DNA of 64,000 nucleotides from Pyrocephalus nanus (taxonomy: Eukaryota > Chordata > Aves > Passeriformes > Tyrannidae): the NCBI GenBank assembly GCA_038380795.1, contig CM076265.1, forward strand, positions 4,204,001-4,268,000, written 5' to 3'. The stretch's first letter is position 1. The number at the start of each line of letters is the position of its first letter. Below are positions 45,081-58,365 of this stretch, piece after piece. A program made the position numbers and the translations under genes. A model generated the notes under the pieces. That model was not told the DNA's origin. It did not search any database and saw only the letters and a program-made list of their open reading frames with translations.

Positions 45081-48000
45081 CTGCCGGGCTTCTGTTTTCC
45101 CTGTATGAAAAACACAAACAAACAAACAAAAAACCCCCACAAACTTGGTGGATTTGCTTGGCTTGGCTTGCTTGTTCCGAAACACAGGTCAGCGTGGCGG
45201 GAATTAAGGATTTCTGATGCTGCGAGACTGCGTGGTTTTGTTTTTTTTTTTAATGAGACACCCCCCCCGGAAAAAAAAAAAAAAAGTTGTGTTAATTTGC
45301 TCTGCTTGCGATGAAAGATTGGCAACCAGGAGGCGTGTGCGGGGATCTGGGTATCCAGCGAGGTGTTTCTGAATGACATTGCCTGCAGGTGGAGGTCTTC
45401 TGGGGCTGCGTGCTGAGGATAGACCCTCCCACATCCAGGTGCAGCCCTTGGAGTTTAAATTTTAGACCGTTAACTCACCTGTGCTTGATTGAGACCGTTC
45501 ATGCATTTGAGCCCTGGTCAGGTGTAGGCTCTCGAGCTCTCACAACTGTTTTTTCGCGAGGGTTTTTCAGTCGACGCCCAGCTGGGTCCAGAGCCTGACC
45601 GGGGGTTCTGGATGTTGCGGTGGTAGGAAAACGAGGTAAAATTTTGATTTTTTTTTTTTTGGTATTTTGTTGGTTTCAGTGTCTCTGGCTATGTGGTGGT
45701 TTCCCCAGTAAATATATTACCTTCTTTTTCCTTCTTAAAGTTTTTGTTTTGTATTTAATGCCGCAATTGAATAGACATGAAATTAAATTTGTTAGTAAAT
45801 AAATTTCCACAATTAGAAACGTGGGGAGATAAAAAGTGAAACTTCTTTTTTTTTTTTGGAGACAGTAGGAATAAAATTCAGTCTAGTGGCTGATCAGAAA
45901 TGTTTCCTTAAGCTTCAGGATACATTTTGTTGTTTGGTTTTTTTTTTTCCATGTTAGTACCTTTTTCATTACTTTAAATATATGAAGCTTAATGTAGCTA
46001 ACTCATGCAGTGACACTAAATACCTGTGATACATGCTCTGAGGTTACAGGCATATACTAAGTACTTTATACAAATAAATACTCACGTGTTTCCCCAGAGA
46101 GTCTGTCTACTCCCATGATGGTTAAAACTGTAACATTGAATGCACAGGAACTTCCAGAGATTGCACTTTTTCTTTTTCTTTTTTTTTTTTTTTTTTTTTC
46201 TTTTTCTAGTTCAGGGGACCTTTCATGTTGTCCTTAGTTGCACTGGTTATGTCATGCTATTCCAGCATGGCATTACACGATGTGACTGATGCAGTCTCAT
46301 GTGTCACATCACAGTGAAATCACTGGAGGGAAAAAGTTTTCCTCGGTGGGACTTAAGGATATTTATAAAAGTTGGTTGGTTTTGGTTGTTTTATATTTTT
46401 TTTGGTGTGTGATATTTGTTGCTAAGGTCAAAGGCCATTCACTGCCTCCAAGGTACCTTTTAGCTTTCCCTGGTTATGAGTGGCAGGTTTGAAACCGCAG
46501 ATCAGGAGGAGATTCTGGTTCAAAATAAAATTTGAAACCTCTTGTTTCTCTTTAAAATGGTTTAGATGTGCTTTTAGGTTATTTTCAAATGGCAAAGCAC
46601 AGCAACACTGCTGCAATCAGTTGTATTCTCTCCTGTGCTCTTTAGAAGAAAAAGAGCTGGATTAATGACCTACTGCTTCATGGTGAGGAGCTGTGAAAGA
46701 GCATTTGAAGTGATAGGCAAAAGCAGTATTTCTACCTGTTGTCTTGTCAAGATTTTTGCCTTGGAATAACAGGGAACCTCAGCATGTAGAACAAACATTT
46801 CTACTGTGTTACGAAAAATGCATTTTATTTATGCTGCTTATCCTTTAGTGATGGCAGAATGTCTGACGGTTTTCTCTTTTATTGGTTCCTTTGTTACACA
46901 GGACAGAGGTTAGGATTTTTTTTTTTTTTTTTGGAGCTTGTCTCACGACCAGGCTTGTAACAACACGCAGCTAAATATGTGGTCTTATACCATGCTCAGC
47001 TGATGTGGCTGAAATTGATTTAATATTTAGCCTTTTTTTTTTTTTTTTTTTTTTTTTTTAGCATGGAATTCAGTGTAGTAAATGTGTTTTTCCTGGTGCC
47101 TGCATATTGAAGCCTGCTGATATTGATCCCACCTTACCAATTAGCTCAGGAAGCGATTTGTCTCTTGTAGTCAACTTGCACTTCTCAGTGCGAAAAAGAC
47201 CAGCGGTATAAGGTGGTTGACTTGCTAAGCTGTGATTTCAGGCACCACTTTTCTTTCCCAAGTAACAATGGAACATTTTATTCAGGTATTAGCGTGCTCA
47301 GGATTCTGGGAGGTGACACACAGTAACCTTATGGACCGTGGAGAAAGATTCCTGGGCGAGAGACCCCACAAGAGTAACGGGGTTGGCTTAGGGACTCGAA
47401 CCCTGCAAGGCTGGGGTTTGAGTTTGATCCTTGCAGGCTTCAGTCAGTGCTGCAGAAGGCTCAACTGTGGTGTGCAGCACTGTTGTTCTGGGGTGTTTTT
47501 ATTCCAGAAGCCCCAAAGGCAAAGGAACACACTAAACAGGCATCAAAGCCTTTTGGGAGGCTTGCATGGAGAGTGGAGTACGTTCAAAACACGAAATTAT
47601 TGTATCCGTTCTGACTCGTGGCTCCTGATGGTGGGCAAAGAATATCAGTAGCTGTGTTTTCTTTCAAGCTGGTAAAAACTGCCTTTTTTCACCCCCCTCC
47701 CCCTTCTAGGTATTTGTTTGAATACATAGAAGAAGATGACAAGCGTGCATGGACGGTTTTACGTAATTAACACCTGCTAGATTTGCAAAAGGCAATTATC
47801 ACTGTGAAGTGTTTACATTGATTTATGGGAAGAAGGTGGCCCATGAGAGGGATGCTGATAATATCAACACAGTGGATTAAATGCACGTTTACACCTTTAT
47901 TGACATATAAATTATCCGTGCCAGGAATGCACTGAAAAGGCTGCCGATGGAGCAATAATGTGGCACAAACTACTGGGTTTGGATTCAGCTCTGTCATCCT

Positions 48001-48203
48001 TCTGTGAGGCATGTACATGGAAACCTTCATCTGAGCTGCTGTAGGATACAGAGGCTCACAGAATGACTGCTTGTTAAGATAATGAGCAGCGATGGCAAAC
48101 AGGAATTTAGAAGGACGATAAAGGACGTGGATGAGGTTTGAAGGAATTATCTCGCCTTTTTTATTATTTTTAGATTTTTGTTGTTTATGCTATGGATTTT
48201 TAG
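44501..48203 (+). other. NAV2: NAV2 5'-UTR intron (putative)
   Basis: The GC-rich start fades by 45,080, then AT-rich DNA with T tracts (about 45,648-45,660, 46,180-46,200, 47,032-47,060). A 139-codon open frame at 47,232-47,651 matches nothing I know. The interval is an intron only if the first-exon call is right. Confidence 0.4.
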
Positions 48204-48242
48204 AGAAAGCTTAGAGGCTGGAAGAGCCTTTGTAGCTGGGAA

Positions 48243-48317
48243 ATGGAACCTGGCTCTGAATCCAGCCAACATCAGAAAAGAAAGACTGTGACACATGGAC
48301 TGGAAGATCAAAAAAGG
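48243..48317 (+). CDS. NAV2: NAV2 alternative first coding exon (neuron navigator 2, partial)
   Basis: ATG at 48,243 opens 25 codons ending at AAAAGG|GTAAGT, phase 0. The peptide contains SESSQHQKRK and HGLEDQKR and starts MEPG. It matches at about 20 of 25 positions the N-terminus I recall for the NAV2 isoform whose next exon starts IYTDWANHYLAKSGHK, the calponin-homology domain. The upstream sequence TGGATTTTTAG at 48,193-48,203 could be its acceptor, giving an exon 48,204-48,317. NAV2 is a large cytoskeleton-associated protein with CH, coiled-coil and AAA domains, involved in neurite outgrowth and retinoic-acid response. The rest of the gene lies beyond the window. Confidence 0.88.
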
Positions 48318-51300
48318 GTAAGTGACAAAAGGCGAAAGCACTTTCTGCTTAAATTGCTGAAGGAGACACAAGTGGCAGAAGACCTCCTTATAATGCTTTT
48401 ATCAGTTGCACTTGCTGCTCACTATGCTTAGCCAGCTCTACATCTCTTCTCCTGATTATATATTTCAGAAGATGTTTGTCTTTCTCTTCAAGCTTCTTGC
48501 AATGTATGGAGTAAAGAGCTGAGGGAGGGGGAAATGGTAATATGAGTGAAAGAAGGGAAAAACCTCTGGAATTGTGGGTGTTTGTTGATGAGGAGACATA
48601 CAGTGAAAATGAAATATATTGACTCTTATTGATTGACAACTTACCTATTTATTATCAGTTTAATTTTTTGTTTTATTGATATCGTTGGTGGAGAGGTTAA
48701 AAAATCGCTTTCTTGGGATTTTGGTGTTTTAATTAGCTGAAAATGTCACGCACTTGTCGGTATCCTCGTTGTCCTGGTGGTCGTGTTTGCCTTGTACTGG
48801 AGTTGCCAGATGTAACTTGGACTTGAAACAAAATGCACAGCAGAATGTGCCCAGTGCCAGCTGCTGGACCTCTCTTTGTCCCAGTGCTTTGTGGAAGCTC
48901 TGTGTGTCAAGGTAGCGTTGTTGTTATTTCATCCTAATGGGTTGGTGCTTTAAATTGACCCGAATGAAGTTTGCAGTCTCAGACAGGAGGCTGTGGCTTG
49001 TGAGCAACTGGGACTTGAAAGTTGTTTTGCTGACACCAGTCAAGCAAAATGTTAAAACTTGACATGTTTCTGGTGGATAAATCACTGATGACACTTTCCA
49101 CGCAGATCTGATGGGCGATAGAAAACACCGTGTTCAGCTTTGTGTGGAGAGCTCCTTTCCCCTGTATGATTTTTATTTCAGTTGAAAAGTGAGTTGGGGA
49201 AAAAAAAAAAAATGGACTGTCAGCTATTATTTTGCTGTTCAACAGCGCTGCCTCATTTTGGAGAGAGGGAGGTTTGTGTCACAATTTCATCAAGTCTGCT
49301 GAAGAATAAAAGTGGTTTCCCTGTCACCCCATTAGAAATCTAAGCGGCCTGGAAAACTTTCAGAAATTGGATAAAACGCAGCTGTTTCCTCGGAGAGAAA
49401 TGGCATTTGGGGAGCAAAATTTATTTGGGGAACAAAACAGAACTTCTGAATGCGTTTTAATTGCACCAAGCAAGATCTATTAACTGACAAGCTGCCAAGG
49501 TCTTCCTTCTGCCTTTTCCAAGGAAGCATTTTGGGACTGAAGTAAATCAATATGTGCTGTAACAAAATCCTTCTATTGACTTAATTTCTGGAGGCTGCTA
49601 GAACACTTTTTATTTTTTTTTTTTCCCCCTCCTCCTGAAGTGTACAACATCATACTGCACTTTGGGGCGTGATGGGAAAAACATTTGCGACCCGTGACAC
49701 CGAAGTGGGCTGTAATTGTTTTGATGCACCAAAATTAATATGCAATTATGTCTGTCTCTCCTTGCTGATAGGTATAGAAGCCTACATCTCCCATCTGCTC
49801 CTGGCTCTGGGTATTTGGTGCACATGTAGTTGGGGCCTCTGAATGTATAATATAACCCCAAGTGAGGCTCAGTGGCAGCTGGGATAACATCAATTGGTCA
49901 TGCTTTGCTGACATTCATTTTAACTTGAACTCGAGCCGTCATGGAGATTATTAAATTTATAATGATATATGTAAGATCCATTTTAATGGCTCTGCATGCT
50001 TGGGTGATCTCTCTCACTTCTGTTTGCAAAACAAGTCTTAATAGAGTATTACATTTCATTTCCTATAGAATTTTTCAGGGAAAGGCTGCTGAGGAGAGGT
50101 TTGCTTAGACTTATGTTTACTGGGAAAAAGCGGTTCGGAATAATAATGTTGATGCAATTCAGTTGTTGTTATTATGGAGCTGAATGGTAATATAAACTTG
50201 AGTGGTTTTAAGCTTAAAATTCTGAGATTTCTGGTAGGCTGAAGTGGATGTGTGATCATGGGCCATTAAAATTAATCATCAGGAGACACTTTTTTGTTAT
50301 TGGAAATGAGACTTGTGGTGGAAGAAATAAGACCAAGCTCTCTTTAAATTGGGTGAGTGCATTCTCCTTTTTAGCACCATATATTTTATGGACATAAAGT
50401 TGTTTAGTGGTTTTGAAGCAGTAAGAAATCATTGTGTATATGTGCACCCCTCGATGATGGATCTGGCATGTCTTTCTTAGGTAAAATAGAGAATGCCAGG
50501 CTTGCATTTGGGGTGTAGAAATAAAGCTTTAATTTCCTTTTTTTTTTCCTTTTTTTTTTTTTTTTTTTTTGAGGGAGGGGGATAAGTGTATTTTTAGGTA
50601 TCAGCTTTGTAGCTGCATTGATTAAAGGAAGGCAGAATTTAGCATTTTTGCTTGTTTTTTAGAGGTGTGTATGTGGGGGGTTTTGCTTTCTGTGTGTTGG
50701 CTGATCTTCAAGATCTATAAGCAGGGCTGCCTCTGACAGTGCTGAAATCGGTCAAAGCAGGTTCTTTTCACTCATCACAGCTTGCCAGGCCGAGCTTAAG
50801 AGGGCTCATGTTAATGTTTGGGAGAGCAATGCATTTATGTACATATCTTAAGTTGGCTCTAGTGGGAATTACACAGCCAAATTCCATGTAACTCCTAATA
50901 CAGGAGTGAAAAATTTGATCAGGTTTAACAACCGTGTAAGCAGACCATCTGAAGGTGGTAGGATTACTAACATGAATACTAATGTGGATAAAGTGAGCAG
51001 GTTTTATGCCAGTATATGACCTTTGCAATGAAGTCTTTAAATGCAAGAGTAATGGAGGTGATACTGCAGACTTTTTGTCTGCCGAGTTTGCATGTGTATT
51101 ATTGTTTTGATAAGAAATGGGTGATTGCTCATGAGCAGGAAATTCAGATTTTCTTTATTTTCTTGAAGAGGAGACTTGAGGTAAAAGCTGCTGCTAAAAT
51201 AATCTAATTAGGTACATTTCCATGTCTCGTGTCATGAAAAATTTAGTACTGCCCTGTGCTCTGATTAAATGGGTTTTCTGCTGATGACTGAAACAGAATA

Positions 51301-53306
51301 TTTCTTCAGTTGATTTCCATTGACTTCATTTCCCACTCTTTGTGCCTTTTCATTCAGATCCATAGCTCTAAGTCAGTGGGACTTGCTAAAGAAATGTGTG
51401 TGTGCAGTAGTGACAGAAGTGTCTCCTGCTCTACTTGAATGAAACACTCTGTGATTGATGAGTAAAATATAATTGTGAAATGGATTCAGACTGTGGAAGC
51501 ATCTCTGTAAATGTGTGTTTTATGCTCATATGTGCTCTGTTGCCCACCTAAACTTTTGTCTCTGCTTGACTTGTTATTTTAATTTTCTTTCCTAGAGTTT
51601 TATTGGTAACTTTCTGATGTACTGGGACAGTAGCTTCTAGGAAGGACTTGTGTTTGTTGTCAGCAGCATGGTAATATCGCATCTCACAGGGCTTAGAGGT
51701 GGTTGGTTGCTTTTGTGCATGGGTTTGTGGGTATTTTAGGTTTTGACTGCCAAAAAAATTGTCACCCTGGACTTTGAAATATCAGTTTAAGCCACCTGGA
51801 CATGGTATCACAGAGGCCAAGTGGGTTTAACACTGGACCTTGCAAAGCCAAACTGATGGTGGTCTTTCAGTATATTTCTTTTCCCTCTTGCTATTTCGTA
51901 GTAAGCATCTTCATCTCTATTTATTTTTTTTCTTATTTTTTTGTTGTTAATTTTGAATTAAGAACGTGTGAGCTGCAGTTTTGCAGTGTTAAAAGCAGAC
52001 TAACACTCTTGCATGGGGTGTCTTTGCTCCTGACTTGTTTTTCTGGAAGCAGTCGTGGTGACACACGTGACTGAAGCCATATGCTGCAGCTTTCTCCTTG
52101 GTTTGTGGTTGTTTTTTTCTTTTTTTCCTGGTTTATTATTGACACCCTTCCACTTTGCTTGAGGATACTTTGCTGCTGCCTTGATATCAAAGGCAGTTTA
52201 AAGAGCAGAAGGAGTCTCCACGTGTATCGACCTGCTCATTCTGGGAACTTGTGCTGTTTAAAGCAGGGTAATGGGGGCTGTGTGATGTTTATTAGCAGAA
52301 TTTTGTGCTGAGACAACGATGCAGTTGGTGGGTTCTGTGCTGCTGAGCCAGTGTGAAAGCACTCAAGTGTAACCACTTATAAATTTCAGCAAGGCTTACT
52401 TTATGAAATTACAGCAAGCTGCTACGTGGGGTTCTGATAATTTACCTAACTGGGCTTTTATGGAAATGGAAATGCAATAAAAATCCACTGAGCAAGAGAA
52501 CTGAGAAAATGTCAACTTCTTCATTTTGCACATGTTTAAAACCTTCCATAAACATCACAATCTCGGTAGGATTTTAGTTCCTAACTCTGGGGTTTATGTT
52601 TTTTTCTTATAGTAATTAAGATGTGTTAGTTAAATCTACTTTAAACGTTATATTCCCAGAGTCAGGTTTGGGAGGTTTGGTTACATGGATGTGCCTTGGT
52701 GATCCATCCAAGGCTTGGCTCTTGCTTTAAGGTCTTCTAAGTTTTCTTCTCTTAAGATGCTTCTGAAACCCTTTTTGTGGGTGTGCTGTCTGTGACTATT
52801 TTAAACCACTCTTCACTAAGAAATTGGTCAGGTAGTTTTGTTCATTTTATTGATGCTGATTTTCACCTTGGTGTGTTTCTAGTGAGAGTTGTATGAGTGT
52901 GATTTGGTATTGCCAGTCCTTTCCCAGTCAGACTCTGGTCTTACAGGAATGTCCCATATTGACAACTATTTTTTTTAATAAGGTAAACAATGGATCCCGT
53001 AATGTTTGTCTAATATAAAGGAGTTTTGCAAACTTTTTAAAGTTGGAGGTGGTGATTTTTTTTTTTTCCCCAGCTTGTGCAAGTTCACATCAGGATGTGA
53101 TACAAAGGGTTTGTGGTGATGTGGACTGGACTGCAAATGGTGGGGGACTCGCTCATGTGCTTGGGGACTCAGTGGTATGGTCCCATCTAGAATTGACTCA
53201 AGTGTAATTCTATCAGTCTTGCACCTTTTTGCCCCTACCTTTCCTCAAGTCTCTTACTGTAAAATGAAAAAAACCTTGTGTGTGAATTCTTGAGGCCTTA
53301 GACTTC

Positions 53307-53332
53307 CACGTTTGTTTGTTTGTTTGTTTGTT
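53307..53332. repeat. (TTTG)n microsatellite
   Basis: Six TTTG units in a row. Confidence 0.9.
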
Positions 53333-55215
53333 TTGAGTTTCCCCTCTTGTTTTGTAAAGTGAGTAAACTGTGTGTAGCACGTGTACATGTGCTGTGACTT
53401 TCAGCAGTGGATGTAGATACATGTGGCTCCTAAAACCAGCAGATGGAATGTGCATGGATGGCATTTACAAGGTGGATGTGCTGCACTCTTTATTTCTGTT
53501 CCTGTTGTGGTCAGGTGAATTTGTCAGTTGTTCATGTTGCCAGGTTCTGCAATTTCAGTTAAATGACATGTGCATCAGAGTAAATCTAGCTTAAAAAGAA
53601 ATCCTTTTTATTGGTGTATTGGCACAGTTCTGTCCTCTCTGGCTGACAACGCTAAATTGAATTCTTTAAGTCACTTTGGTTGAATCAGCACAACGCTGAT
53701 TTCACTGAACAACAGGAAAATAATGAACATAAAACTCTGTAGTCACCAAGACTGTACTTCTCTTCCCCATACTGAGGGAATTTCATTATCTTAAAAATAA
53801 CTTGACTAAGGATTTCTGTCTAAAGTTCTGAGGATGTGGAAGAAATATCCACGTGTAAGCAGATGGCATTGTAAGAGGATGGAGCTTTGTAGGATACAAA
53901 GGATAACTTTGTAAATCGTTTGGGTGTGCTTTGAAGATTCTCCTCTCACAGGTGGTTTAGGTGATGAAGGACAATATTGGCTTTCCACGTGAACAGTGAG
54001 AACAGCCTTGGTGAGAGGGAGGGAGTGAAGTCGATCAGGAGATGCAGCCAAGTAGGTGATGAGATGCATAAACAACTGCTGTTTGTGTTGTGGCTACGGG
54101 AGAATTACCAATGAAGCATTGCACTACAAAGGATAGCACTCTTTAAATCTCTGTTGAAAACACCTTTTACAAACTTGCTGATGGCACTGTTTTAGCAGGA
54201 TGCCCAGTTTTTTATCTTTGTTAACCAAAAATAGAGCATGAGGATGGATTGCAGTGTGGTCGGAAGAGCCTGACATCCACTTTCCCCCATGTGAACAAAA
54301 AGCAGGACAATTATTCTTGTGGGTTTATTCCAAAATCCTGGCAAGCACGCCACTGAAAATGCTTGCATGGTAGAGCATTTACACAGTAGATGAGTGCAGA
54401 TGCTGTTGTAAATGGAGCTGTGCAAAATCAGGGAGAAATTATTTCCGTTTGCTGAAATTGTGTTACTCTGTATGGAAGAGCATTTCCTGTTTCAAAGGAG
54501 TGAGGATTGATGCTGATGGGTACTTTATATGACACCCCCAACTCTGCCCTTGCCTGCAGGAACTTCCCTGCTTGCATTTGTGTGCATCCTGTTTTAAACT
54601 GGCTTTTTACCCCCCCCTCCCCTTCTCTTATAGATTAAGAATAAATTGGTGTGATCTGTTTGTTCCAGTCTTAACAACAGTATGGCTGGTGCTGCTTTGC
54701 TGCCCGTGGCACAGATCAATAGCTGATCTTTCAGAGCTGGACAGAAACCCAACAATATGATGCATCAGCTGGTTGTGTTGTGTGTAGGGAAGAAATCCAG
54801 CCCTTCCTCCAGCTGCTGCTGCTGCTGACAACAGGCTTTAACCCAAGGCATCACACATGACTATTGTTCTTATCTTGGATGACTGCAAGAATTAATGGTG
54901 GTAAATTAGCTGGGATATTTCAAAATTTAGCCAGGCATCTTGATTCTGTGGTGGATTATACATGCTGTCTCCTCTAGCTGGCTTTGGGGTTCCTTGTGTG
55001 GGGCCCACGTGAGCGTGGACTGAAGAGTGGAAGCTGGGCCTGATGCTGTGTCCGTGTCTCAGTGCATTAGTGAGCCTCTTCCTCTACTTTTCCACATCCT
55101 GTGGTATAAATGAGGGTTTTATAGCTAAGATCCTAATGGCTTCATCAATCTAATCTCAAAGGTAATGAAACCAAAAGGCTCAAGCAGTAAATACAGCTAA
55201 GTGCTGTGTAGTATA

Positions 55216-55216
<1 letters not shown>

Positions 55217-55246
<30 letters not shown>
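55217..55246. repeat. (TG)n(TA)n microsatellite
   Basis: A TG run passes directly into about ten TA units, a usual site of length polymorphism. Confidence 0.9.
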
Positions 55247-55247
<1 letters not shown>

Positions 55248-58200
55248 TCTTTGGAGTGTAAAGAACGCTGCTTGAAAATAAAGTGAACTTCTGATGTTAA
55301 AAAGGAAAAGGCTGCTATATTTATATCAAACATGGGTTATAGGATGCTAAGGAGAACCCTATGACTGGTAAAAAATTCTTCTGTTGCTGGTTAGATTGTA
55401 AAAAAATTTACTCCTAATGCTTCTGTAGCTGTGAGGTGCACCTCAACAGGAACTGCTGCATTTCCCTCATCCTTTCAGTGATTAAGATGTAGCAAACCCA
55501 TGTTTTCTGTGCCATAGGACACATTTCTCCTGATGCACCCCTTCAGAAACCAGCCCACTCCCACTGTCCTTACACACGAGAACAGTCCAGCGTAAATGAC
55601 TGAGTTCCAGGTGACTCAGTGTTGCAAAAACGAGACCTGTGTGCTTTTCTGCATTTAATAGGACAGGTGTCCCTCAGTCTGTTACAGAAAAGGTACGAGT
55701 AGGTAAACATCAGAGGTTGCTTTTTTAATTATTTTTTAAAGCCAGGGTGACTTTCAGATAATGTACACTAGAACTCATTAGCACGTAGTTTCCTCCTTCA
55801 GAAAAATGTTCATTATTATGCAAATGGCCACCCCGTTGGCTTTGAAGTAATTGTCACTTGGAATAACGTGTGGGCCATGGCATCAAATTCTTTGAAACCT
55901 GAATAGCTGGGAAATTCACACTGGACAGTCAGACACTGCCTCTCGTCATGTCTGTGCCTGGAAGCAAATTTGATATCCCTGAGGTCTTGCTATCTGTTGT
56001 GATATCCCTGGTGAAGGGAGTGGTAGGAAAGGGAATGGGGGGAAAAAAGGAGTAAAGGACGGTACAGGAAATAACCTCTGTGATAATTCAGACTTATTTA
56101 CTAATTTTAGGGCGTATTGCAAAGCTTAAGAGTACCTCGAGGGTCTTTCAGAAACGGAGGCGTTAGGGAGAGACAGACATGCATTTGTCAGTATTTTATT
56201 TTTAGGCAGTCAGTGTTAGGGGTTTTTCTGCTTGATTATAGTCTAGTTTGACAGATGTGGTGTAGATTTATTTATGCTTGCACACTGCAACAATTCCTGA
56301 CTTTAGGAAAACAAATATTATTGACAACTTCCTGTAGCAGCAAAACTCTAGTGTATTTAACAAAGAAATTAGATTTCTGTGTTAAGGTGTGGATCCAGTA
56401 CAAAGCATATTTATCAGTGCAGTGTGTGACTCTAAACTAGGTGTGCAGTGCAGAGTGAATGAGCTCTTGGTGAGTGTGACAAAGGTGTGTGTTTCCTGCT
56501 ATTCCTCCTTGAAAAGCATCATTTGTCTGTGTACATTATTTTCAGAGGGTTGCTAAAAGGAGTGCTTAAAATGTAACAGAGCCTGGTGGTAAAGTAGATG
56601 TGTTACAGATGAAAGCAGATATTTTGCTTCTAAAATTGTTCAAGGTTACATTGGTCTAACTCTAACTCTAGGAGACTGCTGGACTAACTTAACTTATTCT
56701 CCCAGCTGAAATCTCTTTTCAGTGCAGTATCTCACTGTTGTTTTCTAGATCAAGTCATAATTTCCCTTTGCAGAGGAAGACTGGAAGGGAAGTACTTCTG
56801 AGTTCCTTGCCTTTTCTCCCACAAAGCCTTTTGCCAGTCAGACAGTTCACTCTCAATTTCTGATCTTTTGCTGTCAATGCAAAACAAGCTGGAGGTAGGA
56901 CATGACAGAGACATGTGGAGAGACATGTGTGCACAGCATTATGGGGGAGATGGAGCCAGTGGAGACACCTCAACCTTCTCCCATTCCTCAGAAGTCTCCT
57001 GCAGCTTCTGATGGGAAACCAGACCTGCCTTCGGGAGATGAGATGCTCCTTCAACTTTCCCGTGGAAATAAAAGTGAGATCCTCTCAGTGTGAGAGGATG
57101 TTTGGGGTTTTTTTGTGGTAGAATGAAAAGAATCTCTTCTTTACAAAAGACTGTCATTCATCCTTTTAGAAAGGAATGATCTGGCTTACAAATTAACTTG
57201 TCCTTGCAGCATTAGGCAAAAAATAGCACGGTATTGAAGACTGTGATTCCTTTTCTTGCTAACAGATTATGATGCGTGGATGTCTCTCGAGGCTATCGCA
57301 CATTGATGGTAATAAATATGTACTCAGACTTGTGTAGCTATTTTTCAAGTGTTCTGCACTAAAAAAAGGAGTTGAATTCAAGGGAGCTGAGGGGCAAGGG
57401 AGGAGTGTAGCTTCTGAGATCTGATAATAGTTGAGAAATCGATGGAGACAAGGTAGGCTTGTTGTGGAAAAACCTCACTTATAGGTGGAAAACAAGAACT
57501 GTACGTGCTGCAGGCATTCAGTTTGCAGTTTATTTGCTGGAGTCTTTCAGTTCTTCGTTGTGATGACAGCAGTGACTATCAGATCCTCAGTAACTTGGAG
57601 GATTTGTTTTGGATAAACACCATACATCTGATATGACTACTCCAAGAATGTAACAAGGCAGATGGAATTGTCTGTGTTATTTCAGTGTCTCCCTCTGAAG
57701 TTCTCTAATTCAGATGCCTTGTTTTCTTCATTGATGTTTGCTGTATCGTGTCAAACAAGGTAATGAATTTTTAAAAGCTCTTCAGTTTAGTTCTGTGATA
57801 TTCAAAATCTTTAAGTAAATCCCGTAAACACGGTAAAAGTAAGAGTGGTTGGAAACTGGAGAGATCACAGAATTGCCAGGCCTTGGATAAGGGAAGTTGG
57901 ATTGTAGTTAAATTTTTTGTGATACGGGCAGGAACTGAACCTCAGTTGTTCCATTATGGTCCCACTGGTTCCCAACATGAATGTTAAACCAACCAAGCAA
58001 AAACTAGAGAGTACTAGTTATTGAAGGTGTGTCCTTTCCACATCAGCCTTGATCAAAATCAGTACAAGATATCAGAAATGAGTGAAAGTTGCAACAGCTG
58101 TCTCTTAATTGCATAACGTTTGTGCTGTGGTGTTATTTAGGCTGGTAGCTCACATCCTGTGAACGAGGAAACCATCACCAAACAACAGAAGAGATCTTTC

Positions 58201-58279
58201 TTTCAAACATTTAGTTTTAGCAGGTTTAAAATGCTTCGCTCCATTGTTGTGAAACTCATGATAATCTCATGTGTTTTGT

Positions 58280-58365
58280 GGGGTTTTTTTTGTTTGTTTT
58301 TTGTTAGTTTTGTTTTTTGTTTGTTTTTTTGTTAGTTTTGTTAGTTTGTTTGTTTTGTTTTTGTC
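58280..58365. repeat. GTTTT/GTTAGTTT low-complexity run
   Basis: Irregular T- and G-only repeats with GTTTG and GTTAGTTTTG units, read on the plus strand. Confidence 0.85.

Noticed and set aside
47232..47651. 139-codon open frame between the NAV2 leader and coding exon
   Set aside because: No recognised domain, no splice signals that use it, and composition like neighbouring intron.
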